Positions 1-10,369 of a DNA stretch of 64,000 bases are shown here, piece after piece. Under the pieces are notes generated by a model, which was given only the letters and a program-made list of their open reading frames with translations, did not search any database and was not told the DNA's origin. The DNA is from Datisca glomerata (lineage: Eukaryota; Streptophyta; Magnoliopsida; Cucurbitales; Datiscaceae). The position numbers were made by a program, and so were the translations under genes. Positions within the stretch are counted from its first letter, which is position 1, and each line of letters opens with the position of its first letter. The DNA is taken from NCBI GenBank assembly GCA_003255025.1, contig QANY01000261.1, positions 2,763,390-2,827,389 of the forward strand, read 5' to 3'.

Positions 1-690
1 TCACGTAACTGTGGTGGAAGTATATAAAAGCTAGGCGGATACAAGGCCTAACATCAGCTAGTACATACGTACCTCTAACTTTTGACATAGAAAATTACTA
101 TTAATGTGCTAATTTAAATCCTAAGAAAATTGAAAAATATAAAATACAATTACATATTGAAGCTATATGGAGAGAAGTGATATGATGATGTAGAAAGTAG
201 TACACATAAATTAATGGCTATTCATAGCTAGTGGAATAAATGTTACAATATTGCACCACTTTCCCTTGTCTGTTTTACGTGATCATGTTGCCTTTTAATT
301 GCTTCGAAAGTTCTAATTTTCGTTCAAGAATAGTGTGATGGCAATTCAAATGTATTTATGTTTAATTATGATAATTTAACTTTAATTCTTATTGTGTATT
401 TAATCTATTTAAGTTAATCAATATTTTTATTTCAATACAGCATTTTCAGAGTGCTACCAGATATGTTTCCTTGGTTGCTGAGGTAGCCCACTCCATTGTT
501 TATTTTTATTTTTATTTTTCATATAATAAATCATTTATAATATTCTCTCAAAAAGATATTCACGACTAACATAGTAGTATCGTATATCTACCTCTCATGT
601 TTGTTGTTCCTGTTATTTATTCTTATAAAAGTATTTTTTAACAGTCAGCTGCTCTCGTTCTCCTCTTTTCATTGCCCTATTGAGTAAGGG
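1..690. other. AT-rich intergenic DNA, no gene seen
   Basis: No open frame, RNA gene or recognisable repeat was found in this stretch. It is AT-rich with short poly-T and TTTTA runs. It ends where the more GC-balanced LINE fragment begins. Confidence 0.6.
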
Positions 691-739
691 TCGGTGTTTG
701 CAAAAATGTCGAGCCGACGGGGTCAGGTACCAGTAGTGA

Positions 740-1216
740 CAATGGCAAAGGGGGGAGTTGGACACTAGTTGTGCTAGTGGAATGACCCAACTGGACCTAG
801 TCAGCCTGAACCGTTTTGCGGTTCTAGAGGACCCTAAACAAGAAGAGGCAAAGATGCCAGATTTGGACACTGCTGAACCGGAAGAGATTGCTCAGGATGA
901 GTGTCTGGGTAACAAAGCCGAGAAGGGTGTAATCAAGGAGAGAACTCCCGAGGAGAGTGATTTGGCCCATAGAAGCGAGGATCTGGAAGAGAGGGTTGAT
1001 ACTGGGTCAACTATGGCAGTGACTGAGGGGGACTTGTTCTGTGATAAACAAATGACTCCAAACAAGAACCTCAGGGCAGTCAATCCTAAGAAAAGAGGTG
1101 AACTTGAGAAGAGCAGTAAGAGTAAGCGTTCAGGTGCTGGTGCTATGACCTTAAAGGTGGAAGATCCTCCCCTGGTTCTAACCACCCTGAATGAAGAGTG
1201 GGCGAACAAAATGTAG
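740..1216 (+). pseudogene. LINE ORF1 C-terminal region (fragment)
   Basis: An open frame runs from 740 to the stop at 1214-1216; the first ATG is at 782. Its translation carries LNRFAVLED followed by an acidic, Lys/Glu-rich tail. That motif marks the linker between the gag-like ORF1 and the endonuclease in plant non-LTR retrotransposons (family knowledge). The DUF4283-like RNA-binding region and zinc knuckle expected upstream are missing, so the 5' part is lost or lies beyond recognition. The endonuclease start sits 140 bp downstream in another frame. Base composition is more GC-rich than the surroundings, which fits an inserted element. I infer a dead LINE piece rather than a cellular gene. 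Confidence 0.6.
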
Positions 1217-1356
1217 AACATATCTGAGATCTTGAATTCTAAGAAAGAGGGGAAAGTCAAGGCCAAAAAACAAAAGAGAAATAAGGGCTGCACAAGACGA
1301 AAAACCAGAGGCAGCGCTAAGGTGCGAGGGGAATGTGAAAACAACAAGAGTTCCAC

Positions 1357-1473
1357 ATGAAGGTCCTTATTTGGAATGGAAGAAGGATCTGTAAAGTCGA
1401 GAAGCAGAGAGAGGCAAAAGATTATATAAGAGCGCAAGAAGCAGATTTGATTGGCTTGGTGGTATTAAAATAA
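1357..1473 (+). pseudogene. LINE endonuclease N-terminus (truncated)
   Basis: The ATG at 1357 opens a 38-codon frame reading MKVLIWNGRRICKVEKQ, then EADLIGL. This matches the start of the APE-type endonuclease of plant LINEs, where the usual text is close to MKVLIWNIRGL, then KQR, then ADLIGLLET. The Asn of WN, a conserved active-site residue, is present. Homology stops at about 1462 and a stop follows at 1471. The rest of the endonuclease and the whole reverse transcriptase are absent; AT-rich sequence follows. A LINE that keeps its 5' half and loses its 3' half is the reverse of normal 5' truncation, so a later deletion is likely. Confidence 0.75.
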
Positions 1474-1786
1474 AAGATGAATTAGTAATTTACATAATAT
1501 GAATTAGTAATTTAGGAAGAAAGGATGTAAATTTACTTTTATTTCATATGTATTGTTGAAATAAAAAATTTGCTTAATGATTATATTAGTTGTTGAGCTA
1601 TAGATAATTTTTGATATTTTATATGTGCACATATATATATAAATATACATGTGTGTGTGTTTTTACACACATACCTACACACATATTCATAACACACACA
1701 TACATAATAAATACATACATATACATATACACAAACATTATTTTATCAAATAATCAAACCAATTGAAGATCACCAAATCAATCTGT
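1474..1786. repeat. AT-rich spacer with TA/CA microsatellite
   Basis: After the LINE break the sequence is low-complexity, with mixed (TA)n, (GT)n and (CA)n runs at about 1620-1735. No gene is seen. It ends at the 3' LTR of the copia element. Confidence 0.6.
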
Positions 1787-2287
1787 TGTTAGATTCAAAA
1801 TCCTTTCGGTGTAAACCGTATCTCAATAAAACCCAAGATCTCATATTGAACACATCAAGAATCAAAATAATTATAGAGCGGAAGTGTACCTGAATTCATG
1901 ATGATAAATTATTGTTTAGTGCCGAGCGGTTGACCTTTCAGATCTACTCGATTCTCTATCCGAGAATCACCTTTGATAAAACCTCTCAGTTTTCTTTCTA
2001 ACGATGAGATATAAAGGAGAATAGAATGGTTTTCCATTATCGTGTGACCTGAAAACCATAACCACTTATATATAATTCATCTTTTAGTATTTCTATTTTA
2101 GCCCATCATAAAAATAGAAATTACCTTTAAGTCTCTATACATTAAAGAGTCTACAACATATCAGATACATTAAAACTCCAATTATCCAAACCTTAGCAGA
2201 TCACTTTTAATTGGGTTTAACTTTATTTGACAGTCTAACACATAATTATTTTACACATAAGTTCAATGTTGGATTAAGGATCCAACA
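1787..2287 (-). repeat. 3' LTR of copia element
   Basis: Direct repeat of 7177-7678 with scattered substitutions. In element sense it is preceded by the purine tract AAGTGGGAGAT (complement of about 2288-2298), which primes plus-strand synthesis in LTR elements. The terminal dinucleotides are TG and CA. Confidence 0.92.
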
Positions 2288-2739
2288 ATCTCCCACTTGG
2301 ACCATGTGTTAAACCTTATAATTATGTTTTGCCAAAAATAACTGAACGCGTTCAACTTTGCTGTCATTACTGAAATATATCTATAACCAATCCGGTCCAT
2401 CAATCATACCGACAAAGGATCAAAGCGGCATCTGTTACATCAATCGTAACTCAACCCATCAATGGTCACGTATATCAATACAACTGAATGACATGGATTA
2501 TGATGTGGACGTGTAGCATAGAAATTTCATGTAATGTGATCTTAACATGCCTATTTCCAACTGGTCCTCTGTAAATCTTAGTAAGATTAAACCATACATA
2601 AATCAGATTGTGAATACTAAGAACTTTATTTATGCAGAAAATGACCTTAAAATATCCATAAACCAAAATGACTAAAAATATGTCTATATGAAAAAGAGCA
2701 TCTAAAAATAAAATACAAACTCCCACTAGAACTGAATAT

Positions 2740-3530
2740 CCTCAATTAATATGACACTCATGTGAGCAGTGTGCTCATGAAACACCTTGGGTGGCAATCC
2801 CTTAGTAAGCGGATCCGCAATCAGGGAGTTTGTTCCGATGTGCTCCATAGACAACTCTCCACTCTGAACTCTTTCTTTAACAACCATGAACTTGATGTCT
2901 ATAAACTTTGACTATGTTGAGCTCCTGTTGTTATTAGAATAAAGAACTTCTGATTTATTGTCACAAAATATCTTTAGTGGTCTCTGAATACTGTCTACTA
3001 TGCGTAGCCCTGTGACAAAATTCCTCAAACATATTCCGTGATTTGACACCTCATAATATGCCATGAACTCTGTTGCTATGGTAGAAGAGGTTATAAGAGA
3101 CTGTTTAGCACTCTCCAAGAGACAGCACCTCCAGCAAGCATAAAAATATAGCCCGATGTAGATTTCATACTATCTTGGCAACCAGCAAAATCAGAGTCAG
3201 TATATCCAACGATCTCAATCTGATCCAACCTCCGAAACGTGAACATGTAATCTTTTGTTCTCTATAAGTACCACAAGACCCGTTTAGCTACTTTCCAATG
3301 GTCTATGCCTGGATTGCTTAAGTATATTCCTAACATCCCAATCACGTACGCAATATCAAGACATGTACAAACTTAAGCATACATTAGACTCCCCCTACCG
3401 AGGCATAGAGAATCTTCTACATTTCCTTTTCCTCAAAATCATTTTTAGGGCACTGATTGAGACCAAACTTGTCTCCCTTAGCTACAGGGGTATCACCTGG
3501 TTTACAGTGCATGCCATATCTTTTAAGGAC
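2740..3530 (-). pseudogene. copia RNase H domain (broken)
   Basis: Minus-strand text includes YTDSDFAGC near 3190-3165, then SLITSSTIATEFMAYYE and IFCDNKSEVLYSNNNRSS at 3118-2912. This is the copia RNase H order: the first catalytic Asp in the TDSDFAG block, the Glu in the AEF/AEY block, then the Asp of FCDN. Stops and frame changes split it, including a stop near the start of the 2912-3118 frame. It would have removed RNA from the RNA/DNA hybrid during reverse transcription. It is the last pol domain before the 3' LTR, as expected. Confidence 0.85.
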
Positions 3531-3534
3531 ATTT

Positions 3535-4174
3535 TCAATATAATTCTTTTATTATAATCCTAGAATACCCTAAGAACGATTCTCGGTGTATTTGGATTCC
3601 TAATATAAAAGAGGATTTGTCAAGATCTTTCATCTCAAAATTATTAGTTATAAATCTCTTGGAGTCGTGCAATAAGCCTATATTGTTGCTGGCAAGCAAA
3701 ATGTTATCCACATATAAAACCAGAAAAATATGTTTGCTCTCACAAAAACTTATGGTATACACAATCATCGACTAAATTCATCTCAAAACCGAATGAAATG
3801 ATCACTTGATGAAATTTGAAATATCATTGTCGAGATGCCTGCTTGAGTCCAAAGATGGATTTCAGAAGTTTGCATACCATATTCTTTGGGTCTCCTGACA
3901 CAAAGTTTTCTGGTTGCACCATATATATCGTCTCTTCAATGTCACCATTGAGAAACGCTGTCTTTACATACATCTGATGCAGCTCAAGATTGAAATGCGC
4001 TACCAATACCATTATAATCCTGAAATAGTCTTTCGTAGAAACCGGAGAGAAAGTCTTTTTATAGTCAATGCTTTCTTTTTGTGTAAATCCCTTTGCGACA
4101 AGACGAGCCTTGTATCTTTCCACATTACATTTTGAATCCCTCTTGGTCTTAAAAATCCATTTACATGAACCCAT
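3535..4174 (-). pseudogene. copia reverse transcriptase (broken, YVDN)
   Basis: The frame at 4174-3824 reads CKWIFKTKRDS, ARLVAKGFTQKE, then MYVKTAFLNGDIEE, the usual N-terminal half of copia RT. The frame at 3768-3535 carries LVLYVDNILLAS and FEMKDLDKSSFILGIQI. The catalytic YVDD box is YVDN here, so the second metal-binding Asp is lost. The two halves are in different frames with a gap at 3769-3823. Catalytic activity is very unlikely. Confidence 0.9.
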
Positions 4175-4640
4175 ACGTCATTGTCCTTCATGGACTTAAT
4201 GTCCTCATTCATGGTATCGATCCACTTTTGAGAGTTAGAGCTTTCCATGACTTGACGGAAGTTGATCGGATGATCTTCCATCGCACCAATGTCAACCTCA
4301 TGCTCTTGGAGAAATACAATGTAATCATCTGGCACTGCACTTCTCTTATCTCTAGTGGATCTTCTTAATGGCATAGATTCTTGAGGTGCTAGAGTTTGTT
4401 CTTCTGGAACAATATCTTGAATGTGAGGTCCTCTGATATTGTCTTGATGTGTTATGTCATGAGCAATGTCGGGGACATAGTCCTGATCAATACTAATAAA
4501 ACCTGTGAGAATATCAACATATTCCTCTTGAAGGATAAAATCCCGAACCGTATCTCCCCCCCACCGCAAACTCGACATCCTCAAAGAACCAGGCATTTCC
4601 CGTCTTAAAAATTGACCTGGTGGGATCATTAGGCTTATAT
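4175..4640 (-). pseudogene. copia integrase C-terminus to RT linker
   Basis: The translation shows PLRRSTRDKRSAVPDDYIVF and then INFRQVMESSNSQKWIDTMN, leading into RT. The RRSTR motif and the SxxWxxAMxEE-type block are constant landmarks between integrase and RT in plant copia polyproteins. A frameshift at about 4170-4190 separates this from the RT frame. Confidence 0.85.
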
Positions 4641-4836
4641 GGCCTTGCCTCATCTGGACATCCCCAAACGTGCAAATGCCTTAGATTAGGTTTCTTGCCA
4701 GTCCAAAGCTCATATGGGGTTTTGACAGCCGCTTTAGTTAAAACTCTGTCAAGATATATGCTGCAGCTTTAAGTGCTTCACCCCAGAGTGATTCTGGTAA
4801 GGTCGAATGACTAATCATACTTCTGACCATGTCCTT
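4641..4836 (-). pseudogene. copia integrase core, distal half
   Basis: Minus strand reads KDMVRSMIS, then LPESLWGEALKAAAYIL, TPYELWTGKKPNLRHL and VWGCP. This is the region after the catalytic Glu of copia integrase. It is cut from its proximal half by a pyrimidine-rich insertion. Confidence 0.88.
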
Positions 4837-5105
4837 AAAACCCCCCTCTCTCTCTTCCACTCCCCATTTATCTATCTCTCTCACTAACCCCGATCTCTTT
4901 CTCTCTCATCTCTCTCTCTTTTTCTCTCCCTCCCTCTCTCCGTCTTTCTCACGGTCTCTGTCTCTTTCTCCCTTTCTCTCCCTCTCCCTCTCTCTATCTC
5001 TCTTTCTCTCATTGTCTCTCTCATTTACCTCTGTGTCCTAAAAAGGCAATCTTAGATAACCAAAACTCGTAAATGTAAAATGGGGGATATAATCCCATGT
5101 TTGTT
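4837..5105. repeat. CT-rich low-complexity insertion in the integrase
   Basis: From about 4838 to 5035 the plus strand is almost pure C and T (CTCTCT with TTTCTC and CCCTC). It is followed by about 65 bp of non-homologous sequence. It lies exactly between the integrase text ending MNGVAERR and that resuming KDMVRSM, which are adjacent in intact elements. A long Ser/Leu frame here is an artefact of the repeat. Confidence 0.75.
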
Positions 5106-5514
5106 TTCTTTTCGTCTTTCAGCAACACCATTCATAGTGGGCGGACTCGGCATAGTGTACTGTGGGACGATACCGCATTCCTCTAGGAATTTAGCAAATG
5201 GTCCTGGGCGTTGTTCACCTGAACCATCATAGCTTCCATAGTACTCACCACCACGGTCAAATCTGACGCTTTAATCCTTTTATTGAGTTGATTCTCAACT
5301 TCAGCCTTAAAATTTTTGAACATGTCCAATGACTGTGACTTCTCATGAATGAGATATATATATAGCCATATCTAGAATATTCGTCCATGAACATTATAAA
5401 ATACTGTTGACCATTCTAAGCCACCGAAGAGAATGGCCCACAAATATCCGTATGAATAAGTTCTAAGACGTCCTGAGTTCTGTTGGCTTCAAATCTCATT
5501 TTATCAGTTTGTTT
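5106..5514 (-). pseudogene. copia integrase core, proximal half
   Basis: The minus-strand translation, in shifting frames, gives KSQSLDMFKNFKAEVENQL, then RSDRGGEYYGSYDGSG, GPFAKFLEECGIVPQYT, then MNGVAERR. The second catalytic Asp is the one in RSDRGGEY, and the Glu lies near the NGVAERR block that follows. Several frameshifts make it non-coding. Confidence 0.85.
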
Positions 5515-5790
5515 TCACTTTGTGCAATTAACACAAACGTCAAAATCTGTGATATTTAAGGGACTGAGAATTTCGTCTAACACAAGTCTCTCTATTCTCT
5601 GTCTGAAGATGTGACCTAATCTCTTGTGCCATAACGTACCTGAATTCTCACTGGTTAATTTTCTTTTAGTACCTCGTGTACTTAATTGCAGGGATTCTTT
5701 AAATGAAGAAATTGTTTCAAGTAAATAAAGATTATCATATCCTGATAAAAAGTCGGAACCAACTGGAATTGAATCACGAAACAAACCAAA
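5515..5790 (-). pseudogene. copia GAG-pre-integrase / integrase zinc region
   Basis: The frame ends TLWHKRLGHIFRQRIERL followed by FDVCVNCTK. The spacing H, H, then CxxC is the HHCC zinc-binding module at the start of copia integrase. It is still open for 89 codons, one of the best-kept stretches of this element. Confidence 0.88.
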
Positions 5791-5794
5791 TTTT

Positions 5795-6205
5795 TCATTT
5801 CCAAAAGAACAAACATAACCATTTGTCTAAAACAGAAATAGAAATCAAATTCCGTCTAAAGGATGGTACAATAAAAGTTTCATCAAGATCCAAATAATGT
5901 CTAGTTTTTAATAATAATCTAAATTTTTCTATTGCTTCAACCTCAGCCATATTACCATCACCCATGTAGATGAATCTTTCAGCATCATTTGACTTTCGAC
6001 AATTCAGACAACCCTGCATAGGCACACTCATGTGAGTTGTTGTACCAGAATCTATCCACCATGTGTGTCTAGGAATTGAACTTAAATTAACCTTAGAACA
6101 AACCAAATTAAAAAGCATACCTTTCTTAGCACGCCTAGCGTGATAGTTGGTGCATTGCTTCTTCCTATGCTCTTCAGCTCTACAGAAAAAATAACCATTA
6201 CCTTA
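5795..6205 (-). pseudogene. copia zinc knuckle and aspartic protease
   Basis: The minus strand reads FFCRAEEHRKKQC (a worn CCHC knuckle whose first Cys pair and spacing are altered), then TWWIDSGTTTHMS, YMGDGN and PSFRRNLISISVLDK. DSG(A/T)TTH is the copia retropepsin active site, and the catalytic Asp is present. The protease would cut the polyprotein. Confidence 0.87.
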
Positions 6206-6269
6206 CGAGTTTACCGGTTTTTTTATTGTTTCTTATGCGGTGCTGTATCCACAACTTCTTTATCCTTTT

Positions 6270-6765
6270 TCATTTTATTTCCTTGCCCTTATCCTTAGAG
6301 ATAGAGGCCAGGTAAGCACTTTCTGTTTTATCATGTTTCACTCTTTCCTCTTCCCGAACACAGTGTAAGATGAGCTCATTCAGAGACCAAGTCTCTTTCT
6401 TATAATTATAACTCACCTTAAACTGGTTAAACTGTGCCGGAAGGGATATCAAGACCAAATGCACAAGTAAGTCCTCAAAGAGTTCAAGCCTTAGTGCCTT
6501 TAACCTTAAAACAATGTGAGACATTTCCATAATGTATTCCCTGATATTACCTTTATCTTTATACCTTTTTGACATTAAGTCTGACAATAGCGTACCGATT
6601 TCTGCCTTTTCATTCTTGACAAATATCTTTTCAATGTCTGCAATGAAATCCTTAGCTGTAGTTATCTTTTCTGATATAGTGCCCATAAATGCTTCTGGAA
6701 TGGCCTTCTTCATGATCAGCATACACATGCGTTATGATCTCTCCCACCTTTCCACCTCCCTCTTA
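6270..6765 (-). pseudogene. copia Gag (UBN2-type) fragment
   Basis: The 152-codon frame (6728-6270) reads KKAIPEAFMG, TLLSDLMSKRY, IREYIMEMSHI, LVHLVLISLPAQFNQFKVSY, then SLNELILHCVREEERVK. This is the central part of the UBN2/gag family of copia elements. Upstream, REVERWERS continues the homology past an in-frame stop at about 6735. The N-terminal 60-80 residues normally present are missing; a GC-rich block takes their place. Confidence 0.88.
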
Positions 6766-6794
6766 TCATTTAGACTTATTTTTTTACTCTTCAC

Positions 6795-7011
6795 GGGTCG
6801 GGGTCAACCCCGACCGTGTCCAACCCTAGGGGTTTTCGCTTGAGTGACTGGCGGCCATGGCCGCGGCTCCGGCAGACAGCCGGGGCCGAGGTAGCGACAT
6901 CCCTTACAGTCGTGGCCTCGGCCGCGACTGTCTCCTTACTGGCGCGGCCAAACCACAGCGCCGATCAACTTTCACCGGCGACGGTGAGACCGCCGGCCGG
7001 TTGTTCCAAAA
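6795..7011. other. GC-rich block replacing the gag N-terminus
   Basis: About 215 bp of markedly GC-rich sequence (runs such as GGCGGCCATGGCCGCGG and GACCGCCGGCCGG) sits between the gag remnant and the leader of an otherwise AT-rich copia element. It holds an 82% G+C-looking core by eye and short inverted motifs. No protein is recognised in any frame. It may be captured foreign DNA or a recruited leader. Origin unknown. Confidence 0.6.
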
Positions 7012-7162
7012 ATAAATAAAAATACCGAAAAAATCGTTCTCAAATCTAATACATTGTCAAACAAATATTAAATTCAAGGATACTGAAACGTAAACACCAA
7101 AAATACCTATAACCATGGATCTAGAACTTAATAAATCGATTCTTAATGATTCAACATGAGTT

Positions 7163-7174
7163 GCTCTAATACCA
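7163..7174 (-). other. copia primer-binding site (tRNA-Met type)
   Basis: In element sense the 12 bases read TGGTATTAGAGC, one change from the TGGTATCAGAGC complementary to initiator tRNA-Met used by plant copia elements. It lies two bases inside the 5' LTR and fixes the element orientation as minus. Confidence 0.92.
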
Positions 7175-7176
7175 AT

Positions 7177-7678
7177 TGTTAGATTCAAAATCCTTTCGGT
7201 GTAAACCATATCTCAATAAAACCCAAGATCTCATATTGAACACATCAAGAATCAAAACAATTATAGAGCGGAAGCGTACTTGAATCCATGATAATAGATT
7301 GTTGTTTAAAGCCGAGCGGTTGGCCTTCCAGATCTACACGATTCTCTATCCGAGAGTCCCCTTTGATAAAGGCTCTCAGGTTTTCTCTCTAACGATGAGA
7401 TATTAGGGAGAATATAATGGTTTCCCGTTATCGTGTGACCTGGGGACCATAACCACTTATAGATAATTTATCTTTTAGTATTTCTATTTTAGCCCATCAT
7501 AAAATAGAAATTACCTGTAAGTCTCTACACATTAAAGAGTCCACAACCTATCAGATACATTAAAACCCTAATTATCCAAACGTTAGTAGATCACTTTTAA
7601 TTAAATTTAACTTTATTTGACAGTCTGCAAACATAATTATTTTACACATAAGTCCAATGTTGAATTAATGATCCAACA
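7177..7678 (-). repeat. 5' LTR of copia element
   Basis: About 502 bp and homologous over its whole length to 1787-2287. It contains the element promoter by position. The LTR pair differs at many scattered positions, so the insertion is not recent. Confidence 0.92.
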
Positions 7679-9900
7679 TATGTTCCTTCTTTCTTAATCT
7701 TTGTTATCATAATTTTCTGTACCAGTTAAGAATCGTTCAATGAGTACTAAAATTAGAGCTTTTAAGAAAAAGATAAAAAGTTAGAATTCCAATTAAATAA
7801 ACAATTCGCTATTTTTGATGTAAGATATGAATGAATAATTAATCTTCAAACTTTATCGGCTCAAATTATTTTGATCAATGTGTACGTAAATTCGATTTAT
7901 TGTCATAATTTTTTAATATTAAAACACTAACTAATTACAACAAAAAAAGAATGATATTATTATCAAGTTATGAATAATTCATAAATCCAAGTCATTAAGT
8001 TCAAGGTAATTAATTATAGTATGTATACATATACACACATTAATTAAAATATAAAATGCAATGATTTTCTCCATACTAATCTTATAGAGATGGTAAAACA
8101 ACAAACGATTATCAGAAAAATATTAAATAATTAAAAATACTCACTAATAGTCATAATTAATTGCTTGTGCGTTATAGAATTTCGCACACCATTTTTAAAT
8201 GTCTATAAAATTTAATTTATTCATATAACAATTATAAATACCTAAAAGTCATCTTAAAAATAAAATATTTGTGATAAATGTAGATCCAACTTTTATTCGG
8301 AAAAATGAACGAAATAAAATCTCGAGCATAATAGAGTGTGAAAAATAAGTTGAGACTTTTTAGTAATGATTATAATTATTGATTTATATGTTTTTAAAAA
8401 TTAACCATATATCGAGCATGTATACATTCGGAGGTCTTGACTATTGTAGGGATAATTGTAGAACAAAATTGTCTAAAAAAAATTATCTCTTCATTCTAAT
8501 TAGTTGGACAATAATGGTCTCCCAAAAATATTCTAACATTTTCTTATTAGTGAGATCATTATTATTGACTAGTAATCTCAGAAAAAATAGCCAATCATCA
8601 ATCAGCACATGTAGATGATTTAAATGTAATTTGGATATTGTAAGGATAATAGTGGGATAATATTGTCCAACAATTGACTCCCTTCATTCTAATTAGCGAC
8701 TGATTAGTTATTATCTAATAGTAATTAATTATATATTGTATGGGAATAAAAATTGTGGTTAATTCTAAAAAATAGATATAAACAAGTTCAAAATTTTCCT
8801 CATTTGATTGTGTCTCTAACACACACACAATTTGTATTGATTATTTAAAAGAAAACTTTTTAACTCGACTTTTCAATTTATTTTCTAAAAGATTCAATTA
8901 CAAGGGGAGACTTGGAGTATATTATCCCTACTTCGTGCTCAATAATTTCATCCAACGAAACAAATTATAATACCTTTATCCTGGTTTTTATCTTCTTCAG
9001 ATACAACCAATGTGATGTAGCTGACGTCTCAACAAAACTCTAACAATACTAAAAGCTATTAAATCGCGCATGATTTTTAACAATCGATCTTCCAAAATTT
9101 GTTGAATCCTAAGATTATCAAGTTTAGGTAATAATTTCATTGATTCGCAAGAATATAAAAAATTAAAATAAAAGGAGAACGATTTCTCATTAAAAATATA
9201 AAAAAACTATTTAAAACAATCGAATAAGAGAATTTATACCGCTCTAAAAAATCTTCAAAATTAAAAGAGATGGAAGTTTGTACCTCTTCATATAATAAAT
9301 TTAATAAAAAAAGATTTTACCCGTGTTTTGAATATAATTTCTAAATTATTTCAATTCATATAATAAATTTGATAATAAGAGAGAATTTTTAATTTTTAAT
9401 TAAGTACATCGTGTACGAAATTTGTACCTCTTCGTCCTCAAAGGTTAGAGGACTTTAGTGGGTTATTACATTCGACGGTTGGTAAGAAAGTCAAATTAAT
9501 TAAGAAACAGAAAAAAATGTTTTTTTTTTTCAAAACTAGCTACTTTAATTTTTCATTGGAAGCAAAAGTCAAATTGTCAATAATTTGGTAATGACACTTT
9601 AAAGTTCTATTAATTTTTTAAGTTGTAGTGCTTACCAAATTCACTATTCAATGTGCTCGCTAACCAGAGAATCTGACTGGCATTGACATCAACCTACATT
9701 TCTTATTGTCTTATATGAAGGCACTAACGCCAAGAAGCACTCAATCTTTGTCCCCCCATTATATTCATAATTTGGTGAAGTGTTTGGTTTTTTACATTAG
9801 AGTATTAACTATACATATACTCCATTGCATTAAGATTGCGAGTATTTAATAATTATAAGAAAGTATTTTTCATCGAACGTTGCTCTAACGTTTTCTTTTA
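7679..9900. other. AT-rich intergenic DNA, no gene seen
   Basis: Very AT-rich. The only structure noted is a diverged direct duplication: the segment around 8440-8505 (with TTCATTCTAATTAG at 8490) recurs around 8632-8705 (same motif at 8693), about 203 bp apart. No convincing open frame. Confidence 0.6.
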
Positions 9901-9924
9901 TCAGATACAAATTGTATATGAATT

Positions 9925-10365
9925 GAAATAGATGGAGCACACAATTACATAGGTGTGAATGTGATTGGTTAAACAGTTTGTTGTCACGCCCATTTTATTA
10001 ACAATTTGTCAACTTGAGAAAGAGATTATATTTGCTCAATGCTAACCTCCATTTCAAAGACCATGGTAAACTGTTGGCTATCTTTGAAGGATTGAGTTTT
10101 GCTTCAAAGTTTAATTGGAGTAATGCTATTATTGAGAGTGATTCAAAGACCATGATGAACTGTGTTAATGGTCTTTCTTCTCCTTCTTGCGATTTAGATT
10201 TCTTCTAGTTTCCATTAAGAAGCTTATTCATTCTATTGTTGGCTGTAGGATTTCTTGGATTAGTAGAGTAAGCAACCCAGTTGTTTGATACTATTGCAAA
10301 ACATAGCATTGATCATAACTGAGTTCTTGATAGCTTATCTCTTATTCCGCCCTATTATTGCTTTT
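9925..10365 (+). pseudogene. LINE-type RNase H (RVT_3) fragment
   Basis: The open frame from 10014 to 10208 reads KLLAIFEGLSFASKFNWSN, then IIESDSKTMMNCVNG. This matches the middle of the RNase H-like domain found at the end of plant non-LTR retrotransposon polyproteins, where ExxAIxxGL and VESDS carry catalytic Glu and Asp. Homology continues after a frameshift as IKKLIHSIVGCRISWISRV and then DTIAKHS, the usual C-terminal block. A worn IDGAH at about 9935 may be the first Asp block. No RT is attached. It is a short dead fragment. Confidence 0.72.
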
Positions 10366-10369
10366 CTTA

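Larger units (their letters stand above)
1787..7678 (-). mobile_element. Ty1/copia LTR retrotransposon, full-length, decayed
   Basis: Two direct repeats of about 500 bp (1787-2287 and 7177-7678) bound an internal region that reads on the minus strand in copia order: gag, protease, integrase, RT, RNase H. In element orientation each LTR starts TGTTGGAT and ends ATCTAACA. A tRNA-Met-type PBS lies just inside the 5' LTR (7163-7174) and a purine tract just inside the 3' LTR. The flanking pentamers TCTGT (1782-1786) and TATGT (7679-7683) match 4 of 5 and probably are the target-site duplication. All reading frames carry stops or frameshifts, so the copy is non-autonomous. The pol text is closest to the TNT1-94-type Pol proteins common in plants. 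Confidence 0.93.

Noticed and set aside
892..1437. Minus-strand frame of 181 codons
   Set aside because: Antisense shadow of the LINE ORF1/endonuclease region on the plus strand.
4829..5041. Ser/Leu-rich open frame
   Set aside because: Artefact of the CT-rich insertion in the copia integrase.
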